Source of the DNA: Phyllobacterium phragmitis
GTDB taxonomy: Bacteria; Pseudomonadota; Alphaproteobacteria; Rhizobiales; Rhizobiaceae
Assembly (NCBI RefSeq): GCF_002980495.1
Contig: NZ_PVBR01000003.1
Location: 186,001 to 250,000 of the forward strand
DNA: 64,000 bases
Reading direction: 5' to 3'
In this document: piece after piece, positions 25,709-35,416 of the stretch
Numbering within the stretch: the stretch's first letter is position 1
Layout: the number at the start of each line of letters is the position of its first letter
The notes under the pieces: model-generated
Told to the model about the DNA's origin: nothing
What the model saw: only the letters and a program-made list of their open reading frames with translations
Database searches by the model: none
Made by a program: the position numbers and the translations under genes

Positions 25709-26686
25709 CTAACCGGCAATGAAGATGTCGGCGGTGTAGAAATCTTTGGGCGGCAGCGGCTTGTCGAGTTTCCCGAAGGACGTGAAAAGCGCATTCATGC
25801 CCGACAGCCATTTGTCGACCGTGCCGTCCTTGGTGAAGCCGACAAGTTCGCCAGTACTGAAATATTGGCTGTTGGCCGCATCCGCCTTGACGTTCTCAGC
25901 GGAAACACCGAGCAGAGCCGAGGTCAGTTCGATGGATTTTTCCATGTTCTTGGCGCGAAAATCCATCGCCTTCTTCAAAACCCGGATGAATTTAGCGGTA
26001 AACTCAGGCTGTTCCGTCACCACTTCATTGCGGGCGACCATGGCTGTCGGAAAGCTGTGCTCCGGATAGAAGTCCCGGCTGCCGGCGAGCTCCTTCATAT
26101 CCGGCACGTTCTTCTTGATGATCCCGATCAGCGGATACCATATCCCGGCAGCATCGATCTGCTTGGAGGAAAATGCCGCCACGACGGTGCTGGGATCCAT
26201 CTTGATCTGCTCGATGTCGTCAACGGTCAGTCCCGCCTTCTCCAAGGCGAGCCTCAGCACCATGTCCCCGGAGGTCCCCTCCGGCACGCCCACCTTCTTG
26301 CCCTTCAGATCGGCCATGGAGGCGATGCCGCCCTGCGCGATCACGCGGTCGGCAAAGCCGATCGAGTTGATGCTGACCACCTTGGTCTTGCCGCTCGCCG
26401 GGAGCCACAAGGCGCCCGGTCCGATATAGCCGAAGTCGAGGCTGCCGGCGCCCAGCGCCTGGATCTGCAACGGACCGTTGGTAAAGACCTTCAGATCAGG
26501 AACCAGGCCTTCCGGCTCCCAATAGCCCTGATCCTGCGCAATGGCATAAAGACTGCCACCGTTGAAATCGCCTATGTAACCGATACGGACCGTCTCCTGA
26601 TCGGCATGGGCGCTGCGTCCGCCAAAGGCAAGTGCGGCCGTCGCGACGGAAGTACCTGCTACAAACTGTCGTCTGGTGATGCGCAT
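25709..26686 (-). CDS. Sulfonate/taurine-type ABC transporter binding protein
   Basis: 325 aa of the SsuA/TauA/NMT1 family. Twin-arginine-like signal (ITRRQFVAGTSVATAALAFG, about residues 3-22). Mature part: VRIGYIGDFNGGSLYAIAQD, then QALGAGSLDFGYIGPGALWL and LKGKKVGVPEGTSGDMVLRL, the hallmarks of this family. ATG at 26686 with GGAGGAG six bases upstream; it starts one base after the ATPase stop. A longer in-frame reading upstream lies in the ATPase gene. Ligands in the family are sulfonates, sulfate esters, nitrate or pyrimidine-like compounds; here the two sulfatases point to a sulfate ester. Confidence 0.88.
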   Translation of the reverse strand: MRITRRQFVAGTSVATAALAFGGRSAHADQETVRIGYIGDFNGGSLYAIAQDQGYWEPEGLVPDLKVFTNGPLQIQALGAGSLDFGYIGPGALWLPASGKTKVVSINSIGFADRVIAQGGIASMADLKGKKVGVPEGTSGDMVLRLALEKAGLTVDDIEQIKMDPSTVVAAFSSKQIDAAGIWYPLIGIIKKNVPDMKELAGSRDFYPEHSFPTAMVARNEVVTEQPEFTAKFIRVLKKAMDFRAKNMEKSIELTSALLGVSAENVKADAANSQYFSTGELVGFTKDGTVDKWLSGMNALFTSFGKLDKPLPPKDFYTADIFIAG

Positions 26687-26687
26687 T

Positions 26688-27500
26688 TCAGTTCTCCTCC
26701 AAAGCTTTATTGTCTGCCTGATTTTCTGATTGAGATGCGTGCTGGTGATAAACCTCATGCCAAACGCCGTTGCGAATGGCAGTGAACTCGGGCGAAAGCC
26801 GGATGGCCTCATTGCGCGGATAAGGCAGGTCGACGTCGATGATCCGGTGCAGCCTGCCGGGCTTGGCCGCCATGATGACGACCCTGTTTGCCAGATAAAC
26901 CGCCTCATCGACATCATGAGTGATGAACATGACGGTTCGGCGCTCCTTGCTCCATGTGCTGAGAAGCTGGTCCTGCAATTGCACACGGGTCAAGGCATCC
27001 AGCGCGCCGAAAGGCTCGTCCATGAGCAGTATCTTCGGATTGACCGCGTAGGCTCGTGCGATCGCGCAACGCTGCTTCATGCCGCCCGAGAGCATTTTCG
27101 GCAAGGCATCGGCAAAGCGCGACAACCCGACAAGTTCGATGAAATGGTCAGCCGTCTTCTTTCGCTCGCCGCGCCCTACCCCGGCGATTTTCAACCCGAA
27201 CTCGACATTTTCCTGAACGGTCAGCCACGGGAACAGCGCATATTGCTGGAATATGACGCCGCGCTCCGGTCCGGGGCCCGAGACCTCAACTCCGTCTACG
27301 AGCACTGCACCTGCGGTGGGCGCCATCAAGCCCGCCGCGATATTCATCGCCGTCGACTTGCCGCAACCGGATGGGCCGACGACCGTCACGAATTCCCCGT
27401 CGGCTATATCCAGCGACAGACGGTCGAGGGCTAGAAAGGTTTCCCCCTGTCCGAGATCGAATTGGCGCGAGACGCCCTGAAAGGAGATCTTGGGCTTCAT
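26688..27500 (-). CDS. Sulfonate/taurine-type ABC transporter ATP-binding protein
   Basis: 270 aa, SsuB/TauB type. Walker [10 protein letters not shown] near 43-51, Q-loop [11 protein letters not shown], signature [18 protein letters not shown], Walker [17 protein letters not shown] and switch His [16 protein letters not shown]. All intact. The start overlaps the permease stop by 4 bp. It energises import of the compound bound by the downstream binding protein. Confidence 0.92.
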   Translation of the reverse strand: MKPKISFQGVSRQFDLGQGETFLALDRLSLDIADGEFVTVVGPSGCGKSTAMNIAAGLMAPTAGAVLVDGVEVSGPGPERGVIFQQYALFPWLTVQENVEFGLKIAGVGRGERKKTADHFIELVGLSRFADALPKMLSGGMKQRCAIARAYAVNPKILLMDEPFGALDALTRVQLQDQLLSTWSKERRTVMFITHDVDEAVYLANRVVIMAAKPGRLHRIIDVDLPYPRNEAIRLSPEFTAIRNGVWHEVYHQHASQSENQADNKALEEN

Positions 27501-28345
27501 ACGCGCTCCTGCCAGACCGTGAGTTTGCGCTCGGTAAGGATAAGGACCCGATCCATGACCAACCCCAGAATGCCAATGACGATGAGGCTGACGAAGATCG
27601 TCGGCAGATCGTAATAGAGCTGCGCCTGCTGCATGCGAAATCCGAGCCCCGATTGCGCGGCGATCAGCTCGGCCGCCACCACAGTCGCCCAGGAAGAGCC
27701 AAGGCCGATCCTGATGCCGACAAGGATGAAGGGTGTCGATGCAGGTATGATGACCCGCCAGAAGATCGTGCCGTCCTTCGCCCCAAGAACGCGGGCAGCG
27801 TTGATAAGCGTCTTGTCGACGCTGATGACGCCCTGATAGGTCGCGACCACGCTCGACAGGAACGATGCCAGGAAGATGACGAATATCTTTGGCGCCTCGT
27901 CAATCCCCATGGTGACGATAGCAAGGGGAATGACGGCCAATGGGGGTATCATCCGGAAGAACTGGACATAGGGCTCGATCAGCCCGCGCGCCACCTTGTA
28001 CCATCCCATCAGGAACCCGATCGGAATCGCCAGCGCCACCCCCAGGAGAAACCCTGTCAAAACGCGCTTCAGGCTGGCGAATATATCGATCGGCAATTGC
28101 CCGTTGCGGATCAGATCGACGGCCCGCGAAAACACTTCCAGAGGACCCGGCAGGCCGACGACGCCGAAATGAGTAACCAGCGCCCAGCCGGCCAGCCCCG
28201 CGGCAAAGGCGCCGACATTGAGCGCCAGCAATGCCGGATCGGGGAAATATCTCCATGGGCTTCTTGCCATCGGCTGTTTCCCTAGGGATTGCTCGCGCGC
28301 CAGCCCAACCGGCGCGACTGCATTATTGGCGTGGCCCTCCGTCAT
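27497..28345 (-). CDS. Sulfonate/taurine-type ABC transporter permease
   Basis: 282 aa, SsuC/TauC type. Hydrophobic segments include [20 protein letters not shown] and [17 protein letters not shown]; the conserved core [20 protein letters not shown] and the EAA loop [20 protein letters not shown] contact the ATPase. The start overlaps the stop of the upstream sulfatase gene (ATGA), so transporter and sulfatase are translationally coupled. Confidence 0.9.
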   Translation of the reverse strand: MTEGHANNAVAPVGLAREQSLGKQPMARSPWRYFPDPALLALNVGAFAAGLAGWALVTHFGVVGLPGPLEVFSRAVDLIRNGQLPIDIFASLKRVLTGFLLGVALAIPIGFLMGWYKVARGLIEPYVQFFRMIPPLAVIPLAIVTMGIDEAPKIFVIFLASFLSSVVATYQGVISVDKTLINAARVLGAKDGTIFWRVIIPASTPFILVGIRIGLGSSWATVVAAELIAAQSGLGFRMQQAQLYYDLPTIFVSLIVIGILGLVMDRVLILTERKLTVWQERV

Positions 28346-29892
28346 GCTTGCGCCACGCGGGGCATCTTCATCGGCTCGGAACGCATCAGGCCCTGCAGCA
28401 TTTCATGGGTAAGCCCCTGCCTAAGCCCGGCCAATTGCGGTTCGTTCCAAAGATTATCGATCTCGGCGGGATCCTCCTCAAGATCGAATATTTCGCCATG
28501 GGGTCCCTCTTTATAAACCGTTATCTTGTAGCGGTCGTTCACATATGAAATGAGATGCGGCATGCCGGGGTTGTGCCGGTTCTCGCACAAGATGAAATCG
28601 CGTTTGCGCTCCTCCTTCCCGGTCCACACACCATATTGAGAAACGCCCTGCAGGCTTGCCGCCTGGTTTCCAAGCCCCGTTGCATCAAGAACCGTCGGCG
28701 TGAAATCGACCAGGCTCTGCAACGCATCGCTGACAACGCCGGCGGGAACGGTGCCCGGCTGCCGGACGATCATCGGAATGCGAAGCATGTCCTCGTAGTG
28801 GAACGGTCCTTTGGCCACGAGGCCGTGCTGACCGAGAAAATGGCCATGATCGGTGGCAAAGACCACCAACGTGTTCTCCGTCATCCCCAACTCGTCCAGC
28901 CTGTCGAGAAGCCGGCCGATTTCCTCGTCGAGAAAGCTCATCATGCCGTAATAGACCGCCATATCCTTCTTCAGTTCGTCGACGGGATAGAGGTGACTGT
29001 CGCATCCATGCGCCTCGAACGGCTTGTGCCAGGCCCGGAAATCAGGCGAAACCTCCTGGGTCATGCGAAAATGCGGCGGGTTCTTATCGTGTTCGCCCGG
29101 AACCAATGCTCCCGGCACCATGTCGGCTGGATCATACATCGAGGCCCAGGGCTCGCTGATGGCATAGGGCGGGTGCGGATCGTGGAAACTGGTCCACAGG
29201 AAGAACGGCGCACCATCCTTCGCGCGCTCATCCAGATAGGCGAGAGAACGCTCGCCGGTCCAGTGCGTGTAGTGCAATTCCTGCGGCAGCTTCCACGAAC
29301 GATCCCGGCGAACCCAATAGGGATGGTCGGCAAGCGTGGTCGGCGCCATACGGGATTTATCCCCCGCCACCGGCTGGAAATATTCCTTCCAATCCGCCAG
29401 GCCATGCTCCTCGAGCCAGATGGCATAGTGCTGACCGACCAGGTTCTCGTCGGCATGGTTGCGGGCCAGTTCCACGTGCTGAAAGCCGTACCATTGATCC
29501 CTAAAGCTTCGCCAGAAGTCCAGATCGCGCAAGGTCGGATGGGCTTCGAGTGACGGACATTCGGCCGTCGAGGCAAGCGGTTGAAAATGCGCTTTTCCGA
29601 TGAGACCGGTTTTGTACCCGGCCCTTACAAGTCTTTCGCCGATCGTTGGGACGTTTTCGGGCAGTTTGACGCCGATGGTCCATGCGCCATGATGTGATGG
29701 ATAAAGCCCGGTAATGATGCTTCCGCGCGATGGAGTGCAAACGGGGCTGGGACAATAGGCGCGCTCGAAGCGCATGCCTTCCCGGCAGAGCCGGTCGAGA
29801 TTGGGCGTGCGGATCTTGTCATTGAGCACGCCGAGCGTCGAATAGTGCTGCTGGTCCGTTGTGATGAGAAGAATATTCAGGGGTTTCGGCAC
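28342..29892 (-). CDS. Sulfatase (arylsulfatase/choline-sulfatase type), formylglycine-dependent
   Basis: 516 aa. Formylglycine signature [14 protein letters not shown] with Cys52 and Arg56; metal-site N-terminus [15 protein letters not shown] (Asp13) and the second metal motif [20 protein letters not shown]. No signal peptide. It shares only family motifs with the sulfatase at 24-25 kb, so the two likely have different substrates or act in sequence. It is the first gene of the minus-strand operon (sulfatase, permease, ATPase, binding protein, sulfatase) and is divergent from a LysR regulator. Confidence 0.9.
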   Translation of the reverse strand: MPKPLNILLITTDQQHYSTLGVLNDKIRTPNLDRLCREGMRFERAYCPSPVCTPSRGSIITGLYPSHHGAWTIGVKLPENVPTIGERLVRAGYKTGLIGKAHFQPLASTAECPSLEAHPTLRDLDFWRSFRDQWYGFQHVELARNHADENLVGQHYAIWLEEHGLADWKEYFQPVAGDKSRMAPTTLADHPYWVRRDRSWKLPQELHYTHWTGERSLAYLDERAKDGAPFFLWTSFHDPHPPYAISEPWASMYDPADMVPGALVPGEHDKNPPHFRMTQEVSPDFRAWHKPFEAHGCDSHLYPVDELKKDMAVYYGMMSFLDEEIGRLLDRLDELGMTENTLVVFATDHGHFLGQHGLVAKGPFHYEDMLRIPMIVRQPGTVPAGVVSDALQSLVDFTPTVLDATGLGNQAASLQGVSQYGVWTGKEERKRDFILCENRHNPGMPHLISYVNDRYKITVYKEGPHGEIFDLEEDPAEIDNLWNEPQLAGLRQGLTHEMLQGLMRSEPMKMPRVAQA

Positions 29893-30122
29893 GCCATGCT
29901 CCAGGTCACCCGGCGTTTTGCCGGCAGGCTATTCAGCATCAGGGTTCAGCATCAGATTGAATTTGCCGATTGCAGGCCAAAGGGGCCCTTATAGCCCTCG
30001 GCAGATAACCACGCGCCATCCTCCCAAATGGTCTTCATGCGTTTCGGCACTAAAGTTTTGCCAGCATTCCGTGATGATGTACAATGCCGAGAAGTACGAA
30101 ATCGATAAGAAAAGCTGATCGC

Positions 30123-31058
30123 ATGTTTGACCGACTGCCTGATTTGAAGCGCGTGCTCGTCATTGTGGAATGCGGCAATCTGCATGCTGCGGCAGAGCGT
30201 TTGAACATTACCCAGCCCGCGCTGACCCGTTCGGTCAAGCTGCTGGAAGAGCATCTGGGTGCAAAGCTTTTCCTGCGCCATCCGCGCGGTGTGAAGCTGA
30301 CCCAGTTCGGCGAGCACATCGTCAATCATACAAAACACATCTTGCGCGAATGCCAGGTCGCCGAAACGGAGCTCGGCACACTCCTGCAAGGCGAAGCCGG
30401 AACGCTGAAGATGGCGGCAGCGCCCGTTTGGGTGTCCTATCTGCTACCTCCGGCCATCGTGGCCGCGCAGAAGCGCTACCCCGCCATGCAGATACATCTT
30501 CTTTCGATGGATTATGCCGATGCGATACCGCGCCTCCGGAATGGCGATCTCGATGTTTTCTGCGGCGGGTTTGCAAGCGAGGAGATGCTGCCGTCATTTC
30601 TGACACGCAAGCGGTTTTTTCAGGCGCAAATGCATGTCATTTCCCGCCAGGATCATCCGATATTGCAGGAATCGCCTGGGGATCTGGAAAAGCTGCTCGA
30701 TTATCCCTGGCTTTCCTACCAGAATGACTGGGGCTATCTCGATCTTGCGATGGAGCACATCGAGGCCAGAACCGGCCGACGCAAAAGCGCTTCCGTATTC
30801 TGCGAGACCATTATAGCAGCGCTCATCATGATCCAGGAGGGCGATTATCTCTCCTACCTGCCCGATAATTTCATGCGCATCGTGCCCGGCTTCAATTTGC
30901 GCACCGTCGCCGTCGACATGCCCGGCGATACGTTCCATTCAGGCATCATCTTCCGGCGCAGCCTGGAGAAGAACCACGCTTTTCAAACAGTTGCCGCTAC
31001 CGTCGATGACATGATCAAGAAAAAGATGGATCCCGGAACGCAAGGATTCTCGCTTTAG
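30123..31058 (+). CDS. LysR-family transcriptional regulator
   Basis: 311 aa. Winged HTH near the N-terminus (FDRLPDLKRVLVIVECGNLH; AAERLNITQPALTRSVKLLE; LGAKLFLRHPRGVKLTQFG) and a two-lobe effector domain. Transcribed away from the sulfatase/ABC operon with about 230 bases between, the classic arrangement for a LysR activator of that operon. The ATG at 30123 gives the usual short N-terminus; an ATG at 30084 would add 13 residues and neither has a strong ribosome site. Confidence 0.87.
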   Translation: MFDRLPDLKRVLVIVECGNLHAAAERLNITQPALTRSVKLLEEHLGAKLFLRHPRGVKLTQFGEHIVNHTKHILRECQVAETELGTLLQGEAGTLKMAAAPVWVSYLLPPAIVAAQKRYPAMQIHLLSMDYADAIPRLRNGDLDVFCGGFASEEMLPSFLTRKRFFQAQMHVISRQDHPILQESPGDLEKLLDYPWLSYQNDWGYLDLAMEHIEARTGRRKSASVFCETIIAALIMIQEGDYLSYLPDNFMRIVPGFNLRTVAVDMPGDTFHSGIIFRRSLEKNHAFQTVAATVDDMIKKKMDPGTQGFSL

Positions 31059-31147
31059 CCGCACAACTCGGCCGGGCGCTCGCCAATCTCAACGCGCATT
31101 CGCCTGTGGAAAGGCCGCTTGCCGAGTGCAAGCCGGTCCAGCCCCCG

Positions 31148-32380
31148 TCAGATGCTCTTGCCGTTGGAGACAAGCTGCATGGTCGCCTGTCCCCGGCTCG
31201 GCACCACGACGAGTTGCTTGACCTTGCCCTGTTTGAAAGCCTTGAGAAAACGGTCGTAATTCTTGAAGGCGACACAGCCATGCGATTCCCCTTCCCTGCC
31301 ACGCAGCAGGTAGCTATGGGTGAGAAAGCCGTCGCGGCCATATTTATTCCTGCCGTCTACAGGCAGCATGCGGATCGCCTCGACACCATGGAAGCGTTTT
31401 TCACGCATTTTGAGGTTATAGGTATGCGGCGGGGTCGGTCCTTTCATCTTGACATTCGCGTAACGCGGATTATCGGCCATCTTGCCAATGCCGGAATGGG
31501 CCTCGAGCACGCTGCCGTCGGGCATATAGACCTTCGCCGCGCTGATGTCGTAGACCGCCACGCCGTGTTCCGGCTTGGGCCCGCCACCAAACAGATCACG
31601 TAATGTTTTACCAAAGCCGCCGCCTCTCGCCTTCTCGGTTGGATTATCCGGCCGCGCGTAGGCGAGCACCTGCGGCTTTGACGTCTCGCGTTGAGGGGCG
31701 GATTTCGGCAGTGGCGGCTCTTCGACCGGCTGCACGGCGGATTCCGCCATTTGCTCGGCGAGCTTGCGGCCTTCTTCGCCACGCGGGCGGAGTTGCGGCA
31801 GGGGAATGTCGGAGGGATCGCCGTCGAAGCCGGGCAAAGCCGCCACGTCGTCGCCCGTTTCGAGATCCGGCTCCTGCGATGCGTCAGGATTTTCCTCCAG
31901 CGATGCCGCCAGCCAAGTGGACAGGGCGGCGCTGGCCGCTCCGCCGGGCGTGGGGTCGGCATAGGCCAGGATCGTCTGGGGCTGCCCGGCCGGGCCGCTG
32001 GCTGGCCGCCCGAACCGTTCCGCCGCGGGCGTATCAATCTTTGCCATAAGGCGCGGTGGCTCGGCGGGATCGGACAGACGGGCGGATTTTCCACCGGCAA
32101 CATTTACGGACGTGGCGGATGCCTCCAGGGCTGCGATGAACTCCAGCGCCTTGTCCTTCATGGCTTGCATATCCAGAGATTCCGCGTTCGCCCGCTCGAC
32201 TGAATAGAGCCTTGGCTTGGGCAAAAAGGGACCTGAACCGAAGGCGAAAGACCCAGTCATCGCGACGATACCGGCCACCGACCACATGGCCGCGCCAGCA
32301 AAAGCGGCGGCAACGCAAGTGATTAGCAGCGACCGCACCAGACGGCGCAAAGACTGTACACGAATAATCTTACTCACCAA
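31148..32380 (-). CDS. DUF2778 protein (L,D-transpeptidase-like, Tlde1-related) with membrane anchor
   Basis: 410 aa. One N-terminal membrane segment (about 15-45, VRSLLITCVAAAFAGAAMWS), a long low-complexity Pro/Ala-rich linker (about 60-265), then a C-terminal DUF2778 domain from about 280. The catalytic-type motif is HSYLLRGREGESHGC, with His355, His367 and Cys369, matching the H...SHGC arrangement of L,D-transpeptidase folds and of the Tlde1 peptidoglycan-targeting effectors. The anchor and linker suggest a periplasmic cell-wall enzyme held at the inner membrane rather than a secreted toxin. No secretion-system or immunity gene is adjacent. Confidence 0.8.
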   Translation of the reverse strand: MVSKIIRVQSLRRLVRSLLITCVAAAFAGAAMWSVAGIVAMTGSFAFGSGPFLPKPRLYSVERANAESLDMQAMKDKALEFIAALEASATSVNVAGGKSARLSDPAEPPRLMAKIDTPAAERFGRPASGPAGQPQTILAYADPTPGGAASAALSTWLAASLEENPDASQEPDLETGDDVAALPGFDGDPSDIPLPQLRPRGEEGRKLAEQMAESAVQPVEEPPLPKSAPQRETSKPQVLAYARPDNPTEKARGGGFGKTLRDLFGGGPKPEHGVAVYDISAAKVYMPDGSVLEAHSGIGKMADNPRYANVKMKGPTPPHTYNLKMREKRFHGVEAIRMLPVDGRNKYGRDGFLTHSYLLRGREGESHGCVAFKNYDRFLKAFKQGKVKQLVVVPSRGQATMQLVSNGKSI

Positions 32381-32582
32381 CGCCTACCAAACCAGTACAT
32401 CCCCGCAAGGGGTTTTTGGGCCGGCAAGCGACCCCCTCATGACCATGTGATTGAGAAAAGATGGCCAAATGTGGTTAATTTTTGCTTTCAACAGCCAAAT
32501 ATATCTGCTCGGGTATTGTTTTCGCCCAGGCAGGGCCGCCGCCAGCCCCGATCGCAGTCGTTATTTGATGCAACGAAATGGT

Positions 32583-33686
32583 TCAAAACGGGTGCCGGCC
32601 ACGACGTGTTGCGGCACCGCCGGCGACGGATTGAACGGGAGGAATGTTCTCGCGGAAGATGATATCCATCTTGACCGGCGACAGCACCGCTGGATTGAGG
32701 ATATCGCCACGCTGAAGATCGCGGAAGACGCGAAGCGTCGTCCCCAGCAGCATATCCGGGTCGGAATTGATCACGACGTCCATGGTTCCGGCGATCAGCA
32801 GCCGGCGCGTGTCCGCCGTCAATCCGTGTCCGATGAAGATCACTTCGCCGGATCTGCCTTTTTCCTGCAGGGCACGGCCAATGCCGTCGGATGAACCGCC
32901 GACATTGTAGATGCCGACAAGGTCGCTGTTCTGCTCCAGAAGCGAAAGCGCGTGACGATAATTTTCATCGCGGTCGTCATGCCCCTCGCGCATGCCGATG
33001 ACCTGCAGGTCGGGATAAAGCTCTTCAAACAGGCCAAGGAATCCCATCTCGCGCTCGGCATGGGCACGATAGTTGCGGCTTCCCGCAACGAGGGCGACGC
33101 TGCCCTTCTGCGCCCGGCAGAACCGGCCGAGCAAGTACCCTGCCGTGCGGCCGGCAGCTTGGTTATCGAGTCCGACATAGGCATCGCGCAGCGAATGCTG
33201 CAGGTCTGAGACGATGGTCACGATGCGCTTGCCGGCAGCTGAAACCTCTTCGACCGCCTCGCGCACCAGCGGATGGTCGATTGCCATGAAGACGATCCCG
33301 TCGGCCCAGCCGGCATGATGACGGATTGCGCCGGCGAGCGCCCCCGCATCGAAGCTTTCGATGAAGAAGCAGCGCACCTGCGCTTCTTCACGCGACTTCG
33401 ACTGGGCGAAGGTCCTCACCTTGTCGCCAAGAAGGCGCAGATAGGGATTCCCACCCATGGGCAGCAGAAAGACGACATTCGGCGGCCGGGGATGCGAAAG
33501 CCTGCCATACTCCGCCTCGCTCAGATAACCCAGATCGAGTGCGGTCCGGAGCACGAGCTCGACGGTGCGGGCTTTCACGCCCTTGCGCCGGTTCAGCACC
33601 CGGTCGACCGTGGCCAGCGAAACGCGGGCCGCTTCCGCCACGTCCGTCATGAGCGGTGCCGGGCCGCTTCCCTGAATAGATGACAC
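32583..33686 (-). CDS. LacI-type transcriptional regulator (VDRVLN subgroup)
   Basis: 367 aa. HTH MTDVAEAARVSLATVDRVLN, effector domain with VFLLPMGGNPYLRLLGDKVR, AIDHPLVREAVEEV, LVAGSRNYRAHAEREMGFLG and the C-terminal IIFRENIPP. It is a clear paralogue of the regulator at 5.4-6.5 kb, which shares AGSxxYRxHxEREMGF and REIHDDRD/REGHDDRD-type stretches. GTG at 33686 with GAGG nine bases upstream is the chosen start; the ATG at about 33650 is the alternative. It is divergent from the TRAP/RuBisCO-like operon and probably controls it. Confidence 0.85.
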   Translation of the reverse strand: MSSIQGSGPAPLMTDVAEAARVSLATVDRVLNRRKGVKARTVELVLRTALDLGYLSEAEYGRLSHPRPPNVVFLLPMGGNPYLRLLGDKVRTFAQSKSREEAQVRCFFIESFDAGALAGAIRHHAGWADGIVFMAIDHPLVREAVEEVSAAGKRIVTIVSDLQHSLRDAYVGLDNQAAGRTAGYLLGRFCRAQKGSVALVAGSRNYRAHAEREMGFLGLFEELYPDLQVIGMREGHDDRDENYRHALSLLEQNSDLVGIYNVGGSSDGIGRALQEKGRSGEVIFIGHGLTADTRRLLIAGTMDVVINSDPDMLLGTTLRVFRDLQRGDILNPAVLSPVKMDIIFRENIPPVQSVAGGAATRRGRHPF

Positions 33687-33702
33687 CTCAAAAAACCTCA
33701 AA
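33685..33702. promoter_or_regulatory. Direct repeat CCTCAAA at 10-base spacing
   Basis: CCTCAAA occurs at 33686-33692 and 33696-33702 (TTTGAGG on the minus strand), directly at the regulator start. The 10-base repeat resembles the ACATCA repeat in front of the paralogous regulator at 5444. It also supplies the ribosome-binding GAGG, so the match may be partly due to that. Confidence 0.3.
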
Positions 33703-33828
33703 TTTTCCCGTTTGACCAGAAGCATGGGAATTCTTAGCCTTGTGTCAAGTAGGCAGCGTCCTTCGGGAGGAAACCGCAAAGGGCTGCTGTCTGCGGTCCG
33801 TCAGAACATGTCATGGGAGGAGTATCCA

Positions 33829-34863
33829 ATGAACCGGAATTCGATGCATCATGGTGCGCAGCGCATCAACCGCCGATCGGCGCTTGCGCTCGGTCTTGGG
33901 GCGAGCGCCGCCACCATGTTTCCCGGCCTTTCACGCGCGCAATCGGTGACCCTGCGCTACGGCCACAACAACGAGCCGGCCAGCGTCGCGGGCGCACAGG
34001 CCGACTGGTTTGCGGAAGCGGTGGCCAAGCAATCGGGCGGTGACCTTGCCATCGAGGTGTTTCCGTCTTCGCAACTCGGCAAGCTGCAGGAGCTCGCCGA
34101 GGCTGTTTCTCTCGGCACCATCGCCTTCTCGCACAATACGGCCGGCGGCATCGGTTCCCTTTATGAACCCTTCGCGGCTCTCGATACGCCCTATCTCTAC
34201 CGTGATGTCGACCATCTGATGAAGGTGATGGACGTCAATTCCCCGGTGATGCAGGAACTCAACCAGGGCCTGATCGAAGCGGCGAATGTGCGTGTCATCT
34301 ATGCCCATTATTTCGGCCGCCGGAACCTGACCGCGAACAAGGCGGTCTATTCGCCGGCCGATCTCGCCGGTGAGAAGATCCGCGCCGTTCCGTTCCCGAT
34401 CTACACCACCGCCGTCGAGGGCATGGGAGCGGCGGCTGTTCCCGTCGATTGGTCGGAGGTGCCGACCGCGCTTGCGACCGGCGTCGTCGCCGGCCAGGAA
34501 AATCCGGTGAACGTCATTCTCAACGTCAAGCTTTACGAGGTGCAGTCGCATCTCATGTTGACGGGGCACATGTCCAACGCCGAGGTCGTCGTTATGAACG
34601 AGGATGCCTGGCAAGGGCTTTCCGACGCGCACAAGGAAGCGGTCACGAAGGCTGCGGCCGAAATCCGCGACCGCGCCACCAAGGCGATCCAGGACAGCGA
34701 GGAGAAGGACACGCAGGCCTTGCGCGAACACGGCATGACCGTGATCGGCCCCCAGGACGGGCTGGACATCAAGGCGTTCCGCAGTTCGGTCGACAAGCTC
34801 GTGCAGGCGCGTTTCGGCGAGAAATACGGCGCGCTTTACGAAAAGATCGGGGCGATCCGCTGA
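33829..34863 (+). CDS. TRAP transporter solute-binding protein (DctP type)
   Basis: 344 aa. Twin-arginine-type signal (INRRSALALGLGASAATMFP, about 12-31, cleavage near SRAQ). The DctP core is visible: LRYGHNNEPASVAG, DLAIEVFPSSQLGKLQELAE, FAALDTPYLYRDVDHL, the ligand-contact Arg region LAGEKIRAVPFPIY and the NP motif VAGQENPVNVILN. Binds an organic acid or sugar acid in the periplasm. ATG at 33829 with GGGAGGAG nine bases upstream. First gene of a plus-strand unit running to the DUF1537 kinase. Confidence 0.9.
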   Translation: MNRNSMHHGAQRINRRSALALGLGASAATMFPGLSRAQSVTLRYGHNNEPASVAGAQADWFAEAVAKQSGGDLAIEVFPSSQLGKLQELAEAVSLGTIAFSHNTAGGIGSLYEPFAALDTPYLYRDVDHLMKVMDVNSPVMQELNQGLIEAANVRVIYAHYFGRRNLTANKAVYSPADLAGEKIRAVPFPIYTTAVEGMGAAAVPVDWSEVPTALATGVVAGQENPVNVILNVKLYEVQSHLMLTGHMSNAEVVVMNEDAWQGLSDAHKEAVTKAAAEIRDRATKAIQDSEEKDTQALREHGMTVIGPQDGLDIKAFRSSVDKLVQARFGEKYGALYEKIGAIR

Positions 34864-34894
34864 GAAGCGGCGTTCACGGACCGGGAGCCAGGCA

Positions 34895-35416
34895 ATGCAT
34901 ATCAGTTCCGCCGTCAGAACGGCATATGGGGCGCTGGAGGCGGTCTCGCTTGCCTGCCGGTTCGCGGCGATCCTTTTGCTTGTGCTGATGGCATCGCTCG
35001 TCGTCGGCCAGGTCGTCGGCCGCAACGTCTTCGACCTCGGCATGCCATGGGCGGATGAACTCGCGCGGTTCAGCGGCATCGCGCTGGTCTTCCTGTGTGT
35101 GCCGCTGCTGGCTCTGCGCGGTCAGCACGTCGCGGTCGATCTGGTGCCGATGATGCTGCCGCGGCGCCTCCGGCGCTATGCATTCATGCTCATCGAGACT
35201 GCCATTCTGGTCTTCTGCCTGCTTACACTCTACGGCTTCCAGTCCTTTCTTTCCCGTGCTGGAAAGTTCTCCTCACCCGCCATCGGCATACCCAACTGGC
35301 TGTTCTACGCTCCAGCACTTGCCGGCTTCGTGCTGCTTCTGCTGATAGCCGTCGTCCGCCTCGCAGGCCTCTTCCTGGAGAGCGAGCCGGCACCTGGGGA
35401 TAGTGCAGCATCATGA
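34895..35416 (+). CDS. TRAP transporter small permease (DctQ type)
   Basis: 173 aa with four hydrophobic segments, the DctQ layout: helix ILLLVLMASLVVGQVVGRNV, the conserved MPWADELARFSGIALVFLCV, then PRRLRRYAFMLIETAILVF and FYAPALAGFVLLLLIAVVRL. Couples the large permease in Na+-driven uptake. Its stop overlaps the DctM start (ATGA). Confidence 0.88.
   Translation: MHISSAVRTAYGALEAVSLACRFAAILLLVLMASLVVGQVVGRNVFDLGMPWADELARFSGIALVFLCVPLLALRGQHVAVDLVPMMLPRRLRRYAFMLIETAILVFCLLTLYGFQSFLSRAGKFSSPAIGIPNWLFYAPALAGFVLLLLIAVVRLAGLFLESEPAPGDSAAS

Noticed and set aside
24671-26785. A 704-codon open frame on the plus strand
   Set aside because: It is antisense to the sulfatase and binding-protein genes, has no domain motifs and arises from the high-GC codon pattern of the real genes.
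31148-32380. Type VI secretion effector/immunity pair around the DUF2778 gene
   Set aside because: No Tss, VgrG, PAAR or immunity-like gene is near; neighbours are LysR and LacI regulators, and the protein has a membrane anchor.
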